This document shows positions 50,889 through 59,481 of a DNA stretch of 64,000 nucleotides, piece by piece. The translations under genes were made by a program, and so were the position numbers. The stretch lies in the NCBI GenBank assembly GCA_039177555.1, contig JBCDFV010000002.1, forward strand, positions 124,001-188,000. Direction: 5' to 3'. Below the pieces are notes generated by a model that did no database searches, was not told the DNA's origin, and saw nothing but the letters and a program-made list of their open reading frames with translations. The stretch is from JANQGH01 sp039177555 (lineage in GTDB: Bacteria; Pseudomonadota; Alphaproteobacteria; DSM-16000; Inquilinaceae). The stretch's first letter is position 1. Every line of letters begins with the position of its first letter.

Positions 50889-51132
50889 CGATAACTCCTA
50901 AGACAATTCGCCGGTTCGGCCGGAAATCGTGCCGAAACAAGGCTTGAGAAATGCCAAGTCACAGCCCTCGTCCGCATGGTCGGCCAGGCGTTCAGAATGG
51001 TCACGTAAAACTTTCAGAATGCGACAGTGTGCGGCCGCTTCTCACCGTGCCGCAGGTCGTCGCCATCGGGTCGGAGCTGAACAGACCGGCGCAACGGGAT
51101 GGCCGGCGGTTCCATGGGCCCATGCGCGATGC

Positions 51133-51726
51133 CTAGTCCCGGGTATCGGTCGGCTTCAGACCGTGCCAGATCAGCCTGATCGTTTCGCGCCGGCGGTTCG
51201 CGTCGGGCGGCGTCTTGAGCAGGGCGGCCGACACGGCCTCTCCGTGCGCGAGCGAAATCAGAAGCCGGGCCATGGCGCCTCCGTCGCCTTTGCGGAGGCA
51301 GCCCTTTTCGACCAGGTCGCCAAGCCGTGTGCTAAGGGCACCAACCAAGCCGGACTCCATCATCGGCCCATGTGCGTCGGCCAGGTGATCCGAGGGGAAC
51401 GCCGTGTGGGTCGCCAGTTGAACGAACAGCGGCGCCACGGTTTCGAAATACCGGTACAGGCGCTCGGCGACATCGGCGAGATAGGCTTCCGTTTCCTCGG
51501 CCTCTCGCGGCGGGTCGCCGAGCAGGCTGTCAAGGTCCGGCGGCGGCGGCGCCATGGCGGCGAAGAAGAGATCGTCCTTGGAGCCGAAGCGCTGATAGAG
51601 CACGGCCTGCGAGATGCCGGCCGCCTCGGCGATCTCGCGCGTCGTGGCGAGCTGGCCACGATCGAGAAACGCCAGGCGGGCCGCTTTAAGAATATCCTCG
51701 TCTTCGACGGTGCGTACTCGTCCCAT
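51133..51726 (-). CDS. TetR-family transcriptional regulator
   Basis: The 197-residue protein has a TetR DNA-binding domain (ILKAARLAFLDRGQLATTREIAEAAGISQAVLYQRFGSKDDLF) and a helical ligand domain. It is the last gene of an operon with an ABC exporter, 18 bases after the permease stop, so it likely autoregulates the operon through the palindrome at 54837. The ligand is unknown. Confidence 0.9.
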   Translation of the reverse strand: MGRVRTVEDEDILKAARLAFLDRGQLATTREIAEAAGISQAVLYQRFGSKDDLFFAAMAPPPPDLDSLLGDPPREAEETEAYLADVAERLYRYFETVAPLFVQLATHTAFPSDHLADAHGPMMESGLVGALSTRLGDLVEKGCLRKGDGGAMARLLISLAHGEAVSAALLKTPPDANRRRETIRLIWHGLKPTDTRD

Positions 51727-51744
51727 TGGCGTTACCCGCAGGCC

Positions 51745-54108
51745 TCATTCATAGGCGATGGCGTCACAAACCGGCGTCCTCATCGCGCGCCGCGCCGGGC
51801 CGATACAGGCGATCAGTGTCAGCACCGCGACCAGCACGGTCCAGGCCAGAACGCCTGTCGGCGAAAACACCAGCGGCAAGGTCAAATGAAGACCGTGATT
51901 CCCGACAATATAAGCGACGGCCATCGATAAGGGGACGGAAAGGACGCCGGCGAGGACAACGCTGGCGAGCGCGATGGCGTAGCCTTCGGTGAGGATAAGC
52001 CTGCGCACGGCCGCCGGGCGCGCGCCCACGGCGCGGATGACGCCGATCTCCCGCGTCCGTTCAAGGACGTTCAAACCCATCGACGCGGCAAGGCCCAATC
52101 CGCCGACGATGACGGCGGCGAGCGCGGCCGTCGACAAGAGCGCCAGCAGGATCGCGAAGTGGTCGACCATGGCCTGCCGCAAGGCGGGGCGCGTGAACAG
52201 GAGTGACGGGATGGAGCCCGCGTCCACGATCACCTGCTCGATCTGGCTGGCAAGGCGGCCTTCAGCGCCGGGATCGGTGACGATCCGGATGACGCCAGCG
52301 AGGCCGTCGGCGCCCGCCAGTTCGGCGAAGGTGGGCGGGTTTGTGTAAAGCGACGGCTCGGCGACCTCTTCGATGACGCCGACGATGCGCCCACGCACCG
52401 AACGCGGGCCGAGCGCGAGCTGGACGTCGGCCCCGATGACCAGTGCCGGTTCTATGGCCTGAAGGTTGCGGTTGACGACCAGGTCTCCGATTTGCCCCGC
52501 CTCGGGCCATCGTCCTTCGATGATCGGCACATCCAGCAATGCGGTGTCCGACGGTGGCGCCAAAAGACCGTATCGCCCCCGACTTCGGTCAGCGCTCTGT
52601 TGCGTGTTCAGCGCAACCAACGCGCCGCCCCAGGCCTCCGCATGGGAGACACCCGGCAGGCCGCTGATGTCGGCGAGGATGGCTGCGGCGTCGACGGGCC
52701 TTAGAAGCCGGACGTCGATGTCATCGCCCCGACGGTCCAGCGACCGGTCGACGGCTGCGATCAGGCTGACATAGACGTTCGAGGCTGTCATGAGGGCCGC
52801 ACCGCCAAGCGCCAGGGCGAGCAGCGTCAGCCAAAGCCGCGCGGGGCGGCGAAAGCTGTTACGCACGGCCAGCACGGTGGGCCGCCCCAGGCCTTTGAGT
52901 AAGCCAAACCAGCGCCTGCGTCTCCTGGGGGGCGTGATGCCGGGGTCTTGCAAGGCTTTCTGAACGGGCATGCGCGCGGCGCGGGCGATCGGGATCGCGG
53001 CAGCGACAAACGGCACGGCCAGACCGATGCCGACGATCGCCAGCACGGTCGCGGTTCCCACCGCATAGCTGGCGACATCGAGATTGAGCTGCTGTGCGGC
53101 ATAGTTCGAAAAAGACCGGGCGCCGAGCAAACCGGCGCCGAGACCGATGGCGATGGCCGGTACGGCCAGAACGGCGATCATGGCGAGGTAAATCGCGGCG
53201 ATGCCCCACGACCGCGCGCCGATCGTCTTCATGACGCCGACCTGGCGCGCCTGCCGGTCCAGGAACGCGGCAATAACGCTGGCGGCCAGCGCGCCGCTCA
53301 GCACCAGCGCCAGCGCGCTAAACACGCTCAAGAGCAGCAGCATCGTCGTCATGTGATCGGTATGCGGATGACGTCGCGGCGGCACCTCGACGCGCAGGAC
53401 GTCGTATCCGGCCTCGGCGAGCCAGTCCGCCGTGTCATCGGCGACGCGGCCGGCAATTGAGCGATTGCCGTCAACGGTTATGCGCAGTTCGTCCAGATGA
53501 CCGCCGAGGCCGAGGTCGGCCAGGGTTTCGCGGCTGGCATAGGCGTAAGCCGCGTTGTCCTGCCAACCGGGCGCAAGGGCGGGATCGTGCACGACGCCCC
53601 GGATCGGCAGGGACGCGGACTTGCCGCCAGGGACCCGCACGGCTATGGTATCGCCGACACTGGCGTTCGGGCCGGCCCCCAGCACCGGAAGCCCGGATCG
53701 CTCGACGAGGATCGCGCCGCGCTCCGGGGGCCATTGGCCTTCCAGCGCCTCGAACGCCGAGACGCGCAGATCGGAAAAGTCCCGCACGCCGAACAGGAGC
53801 AATGTGCGCCAGTCCCCCGGCGCCACTTCGACCCGTGCGCGCACCAGCCGCCGTGCATCAGCGTCCACGACGCCCGGCAGCGCCCGCACGCCTTCGAGAA
53901 CCTGGCTGTCCACATCCTCAAGCCAGAACACCGCTGCGGGCGGCTCGGCCGTGGCGAAGCTGGCGGGAATCTCGCGCAGCAGAACAGACCGCGCGCCGAG
54001 CGCAACGGTGAGCGCCGCCGCGCCGAGCGCGATGGCGAGGAAGACGAGGAACGCGCGCCCCGGCTGCTCTGGCAGATCGCCGACGACCTTCTTAATACGC
54101 GGTCTCAT
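51745..54108 (-). CDS. ABC exporter permease, FtsX-like (duplicated)
   Basis: The 787-residue permease starts with a membrane helix (FLVFLAIALGAAALTVALGA), has a large periplasmic domain and a three-helix block near residues 260-380, then a second domain and a second FtsX-type block at the C-terminus. This is the duplicated MacB-core arrangement, related to lipoprotein or peptide export permeases. Its ATG overlaps the ATPase stop by 4 bases. Its substrate is unknown; it may be a toxic compound sensed by the TetR protein. Confidence 0.88.
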   Translation of the reverse strand: MRPRIKKVVGDLPEQPGRAFLVFLAIALGAAALTVALGARSVLLREIPASFATAEPPAAVFWLEDVDSQVLEGVRALPGVVDADARRLVRARVEVAPGDWRTLLLFGVRDFSDLRVSAFEALEGQWPPERGAILVERSGLPVLGAGPNASVGDTIAVRVPGGKSASLPIRGVVHDPALAPGWQDNAAYAYASRETLADLGLGGHLDELRITVDGNRSIAGRVADDTADWLAEAGYDVLRVEVPPRRHPHTDHMTTMLLLLSVFSALALVLSGALAASVIAAFLDRQARQVGVMKTIGARSWGIAAIYLAMIAVLAVPAIAIGLGAGLLGARSFSNYAAQQLNLDVASYAVGTATVLAIVGIGLAVPFVAAAIPIARAARMPVQKALQDPGITPPRRRRRWFGLLKGLGRPTVLAVRNSFRRPARLWLTLLALALGGAALMTASNVYVSLIAAVDRSLDRRGDDIDVRLLRPVDAAAILADISGLPGVSHAEAWGGALVALNTQQSADRSRGRYGLLAPPSDTALLDVPIIEGRWPEAGQIGDLVVNRNLQAIEPALVIGADVQLALGPRSVRGRIVGVIEEVAEPSLYTNPPTFAELAGADGLAGVIRIVTDPGAEGRLASQIEQVIVDAGSIPSLLFTRPALRQAMVDHFAILLALLSTAALAAVIVGGLGLAASMGLNVLERTREIGVIRAVGARPAAVRRLILTEGYAIALASVVLAGVLSVPLSMAVAYIVGNHGLHLTLPLVFSPTGVLAWTVLVAVLTLIACIGPARRAMRTPVCDAIAYE

Positions 54109-54812
54109 TGCGCCGCCGCTTTTAAGGTGTCTTCGACAATCATGCCGTCGGACAGGCGGATCAGGCGGTCGGCGCGTGCCGCGACGTCGTTATCGTGGGT
54201 GACGACGATGACGGCGCGTCCGTCGTCGGCCAGCGCGGTCAGGAGGCCCATGACCGTGGCGGCGGAGTCCGTGTCCAGATTGCCCGTTGGTTCGTCCGCG
54301 ACGAGAAGCTTCGGATCGTTGGCGATGGCGCGCGCGATGGCCGCGCGTTGCTGCTGGCCGCCGGAGAGCGTGCCGGGCAGCTTGTCGGCCTGGTCGGCGA
54401 TGCCAACGCGATCGAGCAAGGCGAGCGCGCGGCTGCGGCGGTCCCGCGCCGCGACAGCCCCGACGAAATCCATGGCGAGCAGGATGTTCTCCAGGATGGT
54501 CAAGGTGGGCAACAGTTGAAAGAACTGGAAGACGACGCCGACCTGCGCGCCGCGCCACTTCGCCAGCCGGTCTTCACTGAGCCCGCTTAGTGAAACGCCC
54601 GACACGTCCACCGAACCGGCACTGGGATGATCGAGACCGGCGATCAGGTGAAGCAATGTGGATTTGCCGCTGCCCGAGCGGCCGACGATCGCGGTCATGC
54701 TGCTTGCCGGGATCGCGCAGGTCACCCTCTTCAGGGCGTCGAACGACGGACCGTCAGGCCGCTGATAGCGCTTTGAAACGTCTCGAAGTTCGATCAACGC
54801 GGGATCGGACAC
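54105..54812 (-). CDS. ABC exporter ATPase (LolD/MacB type)
   Basis: The ATPase has Walker A GRSGSGKST, the Q-loop VFQFFQLLPTLTI, signature TLSGGQQQRAAIARA and Walker B LLVADEPTGNLD. I place the start at GTG 54812 (235 residues) because GGAGG lies 6 bases upstream and the protein then begins directly with the ATPase domain; the frame continues upstream without function. It works with the permease downstream. Confidence 0.9.
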   Translation of the reverse strand: MSDPALIELRDVSKRYQRPDGPSFDALKRVTCAIPASSMTAIVGRSGSGKSTLLHLIAGLDHPSAGSVDVSGVSLSGLSEDRLAKWRGAQVGVVFQFFQLLPTLTILENILLAMDFVGAVAARDRRSRALALLDRVGIADQADKLPGTLSGGQQQRAAIARAIANDPKLLVADEPTGNLDTDSAATVMGLLTALADDGRAVIVVTHDNDVAARADRLIRLSDGMIVEDTLKAAAQ

Positions 54813-55264
54813 ATTTGGCCTCCATGGCTTCCAGTTTAATATAAGCGGCTGATCGCTTATATTAGCTAACGGAAACCGGTAGGCGAACGCAACCGCCTTT
54901 CTCGCGGCGGTGCGGCTTCGGGCGTTAAGGGTTTGGAGCCAGAGCAGTGAGTTCCCGATTGTCGACTGCCACGAGTAATTGACACGCAACTGGCCCGAAC
55001 ACCAAAAACCGTTATGATATCAGGTCGCGGATACAATCGCTTTCGTCCTATCTGCTGAAGGCCTCGTCGCCACGTTCGGGTCATGTTGCGGCGTAACTGG
55101 ATGTGCCCGATTGATGGTGGAGGAGACGAGGTCAAAGCGAACGAGCGTCTGCCCAAGCAAACTCGGCGTGCCAACCAGGCCGGGGTGTTGGGCTGATCGG
55201 AAGCTGTTCCCACGGCGTCAAGCAAAACCGCGTTTAAGCCGGTAACCAATAAGGGAGGTATTCG
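54813..55264. other. Intergenic region between the ABC exporter and the NHLP peptide cluster
   Basis: No gene is supported in these 452 bases. The left end holds the TetR palindrome. A TATGAT hexamer at 55013-55018 could serve as a -10 box for the rightward peptide cluster, but no good -35 box is correctly spaced. GGGAGGT just before 55265 is a strong ribosome site for the first leader peptide. Confidence 0.5.
54837..54864. promoter_or_regulatory. 28-bp palindromic operator of the TetR/ABC exporter operon
   Basis: TAATATAAGCG and CGCTTATATTA form a perfect 11-6-11 inverted repeat, 24 bases upstream of the ATPase start on the minus strand. Its length and symmetry match TetR-family operators. 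Autoregulation by the TetR protein at the end of the operon is inferred. Confidence 0.75.
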
Positions 55265-55528
55265 ATGAGTATTTCATTGGCCATTGCCCGCGCGTGGACC
55301 GACGGCGCCTACAAGGCCAGACTTGTGAGCGATCCCCGTACCGCCCTGTCAGAAGCCGGTGTCGAGGTTCCTGCTGGCGTGACCGTCAAGGTGGTCGAGA
55401 ACACCGCGGACATGCAGCACCTGGTGCTGCCGTTGGCACCAAGTAATGCCAGTGAGTTAGCCACCGAGGAGCTGGAGAAGGTCGCGGGCGGCATAACACC
55501 CCAGGAAATGGACCGCCAGGGTCTGTGA
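55265..55528 (+). CDS. NHLP-leader peptide precursor 1
   Basis: The 87-residue peptide resembles the nitrile hydratase alpha-chain segment used as a leader in the NHLP family (AWTDGAYKARLVSDPRTALSEAGVEVPAG, then VTVKVVENTADMQHLVLPLAP). The leader ends at residues 75-76 in a Gly-Gly after EKVA, the typical cut site for C39 peptidases, leaving the 11-residue tail ITPQEMDRQGL. The tail has one Thr and no Cys or Ser. GGGAGGT lies 6 bases before the ATG. It is the first gene of the export cluster and a paralogue of the next peptide. Confidence 0.87.
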   Translation: MSISLAIARAWTDGAYKARLVSDPRTALSEAGVEVPAGVTVKVVENTADMQHLVLPLAPSNASELATEELEKVAGGITPQEMDRQGL

Positions 55529-55626
55529 GACAGGGGGAGTTTGAGACGAATCCTTGGTAGTTGACTGACCTGTCCGCATGCAGCCGGCCTCATCGGACCT
55601 GCAGCCGCCGAAAACGAGATCACACC

Positions 55627-55887
55627 ATGACTGCAAGAGCCATCGCCCGCGCCTGGACCGACGCGGACTACAAAGCCAGGCTGATCAATGATCCCCGTGC
55701 CGCCCTCGCTGAGGCCGGTGTCGAGGTTCCCGCCGGGATCACCGTCAAGGTGATCGAGAACACCGCCGACACGCAGCACCTGGTGTTGCCGGTGGCCCCG
55801 CCCGAGGCCGGTGAGGTCTCGGTGGACGAGTTGGAGAAGGTCGCCGGGGGATTTCTGTACGATCGTGTTCCGGGGCATCCTGGATAG
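55627..55887 (+). CDS. NHLP-leader peptide precursor 2
   Basis: The 86-residue peptide is closely similar to precursor 1 through the leader (AWTDADYKARLINDPRAALAEAGVEVPAG; VKVIENTADTQHLVLPVAP) and ends the leader with VAGG at residues 72-75. The 11-residue tail is FLYDRVPGHPG, which lacks Cys, Ser and Thr. The frame opens upstream, but the ATG at 55627 matches the first peptide's start. The two genes are a tandem duplication whose tails have diverged while the leaders stayed alike. The 265 bases to the next gene hold no supported gene. Confidence 0.85.
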   Translation: MTARAIARAWTDADYKARLINDPRAALAEAGVEVPAGITVKVIENTADTQHLVLPVAPPEAGEVSVDELEKVAGGFLYDRVPGHPG

Positions 55888-56152
55888 CGATAGCTCGGCC
55901 GAAAGACGCAAGAAGACTTGCGTCGGTCGGTCGTCGCAGGTTTTTGCGTTCGAAAGCACGAATCCGCGGACCGCACGTCTCAGCATCGATCGACGCAGCC
56001 AGGGTCGATGAGGATGGCTTGGTGCCATCGCCTTCAAGCCGGCAAGGTGAGGGCGGCCTGATGGCTCTTCATATGGATTCCCGACAACAGAAGAGCCTGT
56101 GTTTCCTTGGTAACGATCCAACGCCATCGCAATTCAGCATGGACTTGAGGGC

Positions 56153-57286
56153 ATGGAAGGACCGGTCACCAGCGCGCGGCGCCGGCGATCGCAGGAGGCG
56201 CTCGACACTAGAGTCTCGCTGATCCCAAGGGCGCACAAGCTGGTGATCGGCGTCGTTGCGCTCTTGCTTCTGGTTGTGATTGCCTGGGGTTGGCTGGGTT
56301 CTGTGCCGACGACCGTGCGGGGTGACGGCATCCTGATGCCGGCCGACGATCGTTTGCACATCGTATCCGCCGCCGAAACAGGCACCATCGACAGCATAGC
56401 GGTCCAGGTCGGGGACACGGTCGCGGCCGACCAGATCCTTGCCACTCTAAGTCTGCCTGAGTTGGAGGCTGACCTGCGCTCAGCCCGACAAGCACTTCAA
56501 GACGCCACGGAAAGTCAGTCGCGTCGCGCGAGCCAGCTCGGCGCCGATCTCGCCGATCTGGAGCGCGTGACGGAACGCCGGTTGGATCTGATCGAGGCAA
56601 CCACAGGCGATGATACGGACAACCAGGATCTGGCGCTGCGACTTGAGGCGTCGCGCGTCCAAATGCAGCTTGATGATTTCAGGCTCCGGCTCAATGACCA
56701 GCTTGAGGACGATCGGAGACGTGTTGCGGCGTTGACCGCCGCGTTGGCCGAACTGGAAGCTCGCCACGCCGCCGCGGCAGCGGTTAGAAGCCCGATGGCG
56801 GGCATCGTTTACCAAGTACCCGTCAGCCTCGGCGAAGTCGTTCGAGCGGGTGATCGGGTCGTGATTGTCCATCGTCCGGTTTCACATTTGGAGGTGCTGG
56901 CATTCCTGGAACCGGATCACGCCCGCCTGGTTGCCGAAGGCATGCCGGCCCATGTGGCGCCCTCCACCATCGCACAAGAGGAGTATGGCAGCCTGCGCGG
57001 TGAGATTACCTACGTCGCCCCGCACCCATTGTCGCAGCAGTCTATCAATGCCTGGCTTCACAACCCCGAACTGGCGGAGCAACTAACCCGGGCCGGCGGC
57101 CCGTATCTCGCCAGGATAGCGCTTGTGGCGGACCCCGATACGCCAAGTGGCCTTCAATGGTGGTCAGGCACGGGCCCGCCATTCGCGATCTCGGTCGGCA
57201 CCCTCGCCACCGTCGATGTTGTCGTCGCCGAACAGCGACCACTGGCCTTGGTGCTGCCGATGATGCGGACACTGATTGGTCAGTGA
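56153..57286 (+). CDS. NHLM-type peptide export adaptor (HlyD family)
   Basis: The 377-residue adaptor has a short cytoplasmic N-terminus, one membrane helix (about residues 29-47), a lipoyl half (VSAAETGTIDSIAVQVGDTVAADQ), a long alpha-helical hairpin (about 100-210) and a second lipoyl half with VRSPMAGIVYQV. It should link the inner-membrane exporters to the periplasm. It belongs to the NHLM_micro_HlyD-like group found beside NHLP peptides. The gene is coupled to the ABC gene by a 4-base overlap (GTGA). The start at 56153 has GAGG very close to it, so spacing is unusual. Confidence 0.85.
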   Translation: MEGPVTSARRRRSQEALDTRVSLIPRAHKLVIGVVALLLLVVIAWGWLGSVPTTVRGDGILMPADDRLHIVSAAETGTIDSIAVQVGDTVAADQILATLSLPELEADLRSARQALQDATESQSRRASQLGADLADLERVTERRLDLIEATTGDDTDNQDLALRLEASRVQMQLDDFRLRLNDQLEDDRRRVAALTAALAELEARHAAAAAVRSPMAGIVYQVPVSLGEVVRAGDRVVIVHRPVSHLEVLAFLEPDHARLVAEGMPAHVAPSTIAQEEYGSLRGEITYVAPHPLSQQSINAWLHNPELAEQLTRAGGPYLARIALVADPDTPSGLQWWSGTGPPFAISVGTLATVDVVVAEQRPLALVLPMMRTLIGQ

Positions 57287-59481
57287 TCAGGTGGCTCGCA
57301 ACGTTGTCGGGCAGGCACAAACGCCATGGTGCGGTCTTCGCGCGCACGCCGACCGTCATTCAAATGGAGGCCGTCGAATGCGGCGCGGCGGCCCTTGCCA
57401 TCGTCCTTGGCTACTTTGGCAAGTTCGTGCCCTTGGAGGACATGCGCGCGGCTTGCGGCGTATCGCGCGACGGCAGCAAGGCATCCAATGTCATGGCGGC
57501 CGCAAAACGTTACGGGCTGAACGGCAAGGCCTATCGACGGGACACGCAAGCGACGCTCGACGGGCCGTTCCCGTCGATCGTGTTTTGGAACTACAACCAT
57601 TTTCTTGTGGCCGAGGGCTGTCGGGGCGATCAGATCTTCCTCAACGACCCAGCCCTCGGCCGGCGTACTGTCACGCGCGACGAGTTCGATATCAGCTACA
57701 GCGGTATTGTCCTGACGTTTGAGACAGCGGCGGAATTTGAGCCAAGCGGCACGCCGCCCAAAGTCTTCGCTCGGCTCATCAGGCAAGCACTCGCTTTCAA
57801 ATGGACGCTCGGGCTCGTTCTGTTCGTCGGCGCATTGCTGGCAATACCGACGTTCGTGGTGCCGGGTCTCACGGCGGTGTTCGTCAACAACGTGCTTATC
57901 AGGGGGCTGGACGGCTGGCTGGAAGTCTTGATCTTGCTGATGATCGGCGCGATCGCGATCCAGTTCTGTCTCGGCTGGATCAAGGAATCAGGGCTGCTGC
58001 GGCTTGAAACCCAAATGGCGCTGAGGCGTTCCGCCGACTTTGTTTGGACGGTCTTGCGTCTTCCCGCATCGTTTTTCGCCATGCGCTATCTGGGTGACAT
58101 CGCCAGTCGGATCACCAGTGTCGAACGCGTCGCCCATTTGGTCACCAGCGAATTTGGTGGGGCGGCGATCAACGTGTTCACCGCGCTGGTGATCTATCTG
58201 CTGATGACCATCCTCGATCCGGTCTTGGCCGCCATCTCCTTTGCAGGCGCGGCGGTTAACGTGGTGATGCTGCGGATGCTGCGTCGCGCGCGACTGGATA
58301 CTTCGATACGGCTGCAGACCGACATGGGCAAACTGTTTGCAACATCCGTTGTCGGCCTGCGCTCAATCGAAAGCCTGAAGGCGTCCGGAACGGAAGACGA
58401 TTTCTTCAGCAAGTGGTCCGGCTATCACGCCCGCATGCTGCAAAGCGAACAACGGTTGTCGCGTCTCAACCAGGTCTCGGCTGCCGTGCCGCCGATGATT
58501 GTCTTATTGACCATGGCATTTGTGTTGGCGATCGGCACCGTCCGGGTCATGGATGGTGTGCTGACTGTCGGTGCCTTGCTGGCATACCAGATCCTGTTGT
58601 CATTTGTTGTCACACCAGTCCACCAGCTTGTTACAACGGCGGAACGCAGCCAGGAAGTCGCCGCCGACTTGGCGCGCCTCGATGACGTCAGAAAATATCG
58701 TGTCGACTGGCGCCACCAGCCCATCAAGGACAGCAAGACCGAACCAGAGCGGGCCGGTGTCGGGTTGGTCATGGACTCGATCAGCTTCGGCTACAGCGCC
58801 TTCGATCCGCCGCTGATTGAAGACCTCTCGGTGACGGTTCAGCCCGGCGCATGGCTCGCGCTGGTGGGCGCGTCGGGCAGCGGTAAGTCAACCATCGGCA
58901 GATTGATCAGCGGACTGTTCACGCCCTGGGGCGGCCATATCCGGCTGGATGGACGCGAACTGACCAGTCTTGATCGCCACCGGCTTGCACTGCTGCTGAC
59001 CGTTGTCGACCAGGACATCGCGCTGTTCGCGGGGATTTTGCGCGAAAACATCAACCTTTGGGACACGACGATCAGCGACCGCGAGATTCTTGAAGCGCTT
59101 CGTGATGCTGACCTGGCCGGGTTCGTTGAATCACTGCCCGACGGGCTGGACACCGTGCTCACGGAAGGCGGCCAAAACTTGAGCGGCGGCCAGCGTCAGC
59201 GTTTGGAAATTGCGCGAGGCTTGGTGAATTCACCGGCCCTGATCGTACTCGACGAAGCAACCTCCGCCCTCGATCCGCCGACCGAGGCGGCGATCATGCG
59301 GGCATTGCGTCGCCGGGGCTTGACCTGCATCGTCATCGCCCACCGGCTGAGCACGGTCCGAACGTGCGACGAGATCATCGTGCTCGACCAGGGCAAGGTC
59401 GTTGAACGCGGTCAACATGAAGGTCTCGTGCAGGCCGGCGGCACCTATGCGGCCCTGCTAGCGGACGGCGGCGCCCCTTGA
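57283..59481 (+). CDS. NHLM-type peptidase-containing ABC exporter (C39 peptidase + TM + ATPase)
   Basis: The 732-residue protein starts at GTG 57283, overlapping the adaptor stop. The N-terminal C39 peptidase has Cys33 (VIQMEAVECGAAAL), His106 (NYNHFLV) and Asp122 (LNDPALG), the catalytic triad that cuts after Gly-Gly. Six helices follow (about residues 165-440), then an ATPase with Walker A GASGSGKST, signature NLSGGQRQRLEIARG and Walker B IVLDEATSALD. It should remove the NHLP leader and export the tail. Confidence 0.92.
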   Translation: MIRWLATLSGRHKRHGAVFARTPTVIQMEAVECGAAALAIVLGYFGKFVPLEDMRAACGVSRDGSKASNVMAAAKRYGLNGKAYRRDTQATLDGPFPSIVFWNYNHFLVAEGCRGDQIFLNDPALGRRTVTRDEFDISYSGIVLTFETAAEFEPSGTPPKVFARLIRQALAFKWTLGLVLFVGALLAIPTFVVPGLTAVFVNNVLIRGLDGWLEVLILLMIGAIAIQFCLGWIKESGLLRLETQMALRRSADFVWTVLRLPASFFAMRYLGDIASRITSVERVAHLVTSEFGGAAINVFTALVIYLLMTILDPVLAAISFAGAAVNVVMLRMLRRARLDTSIRLQTDMGKLFATSVVGLRSIESLKASGTEDDFFSKWSGYHARMLQSEQRLSRLNQVSAAVPPMIVLLTMAFVLAIGTVRVMDGVLTVGALLAYQILLSFVVTPVHQLVTTAERSQEVAADLARLDDVRKYRVDWRHQPIKDSKTEPERAGVGLVMDSISFGYSAFDPPLIEDLSVTVQPGAWLALVGASGSGKSTIGRLISGLFTPWGGHIRLDGRELTSLDRHRLALLLTVVDQDIALFAGILRENINLWDTTISDREILEALRDADLAGFVESLPDGLDTVLTEGGQNLSGGQRQRLEIARGLVNSPALIVLDEATSALDPPTEAAIMRALRRRGLTCIVIAHRLSTVRTCDEIIVLDQGKVVERGQHEGLVQAGGTYAALLADGGAP

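Noticed and set aside
56061..56152. A third small precursor peptide before the adaptor gene
   Set aside because: A short frame begins at 56061 but has no nitrile-hydratase-like leader and no Gly-Gly cut site, and runs out of frame into the adaptor start.
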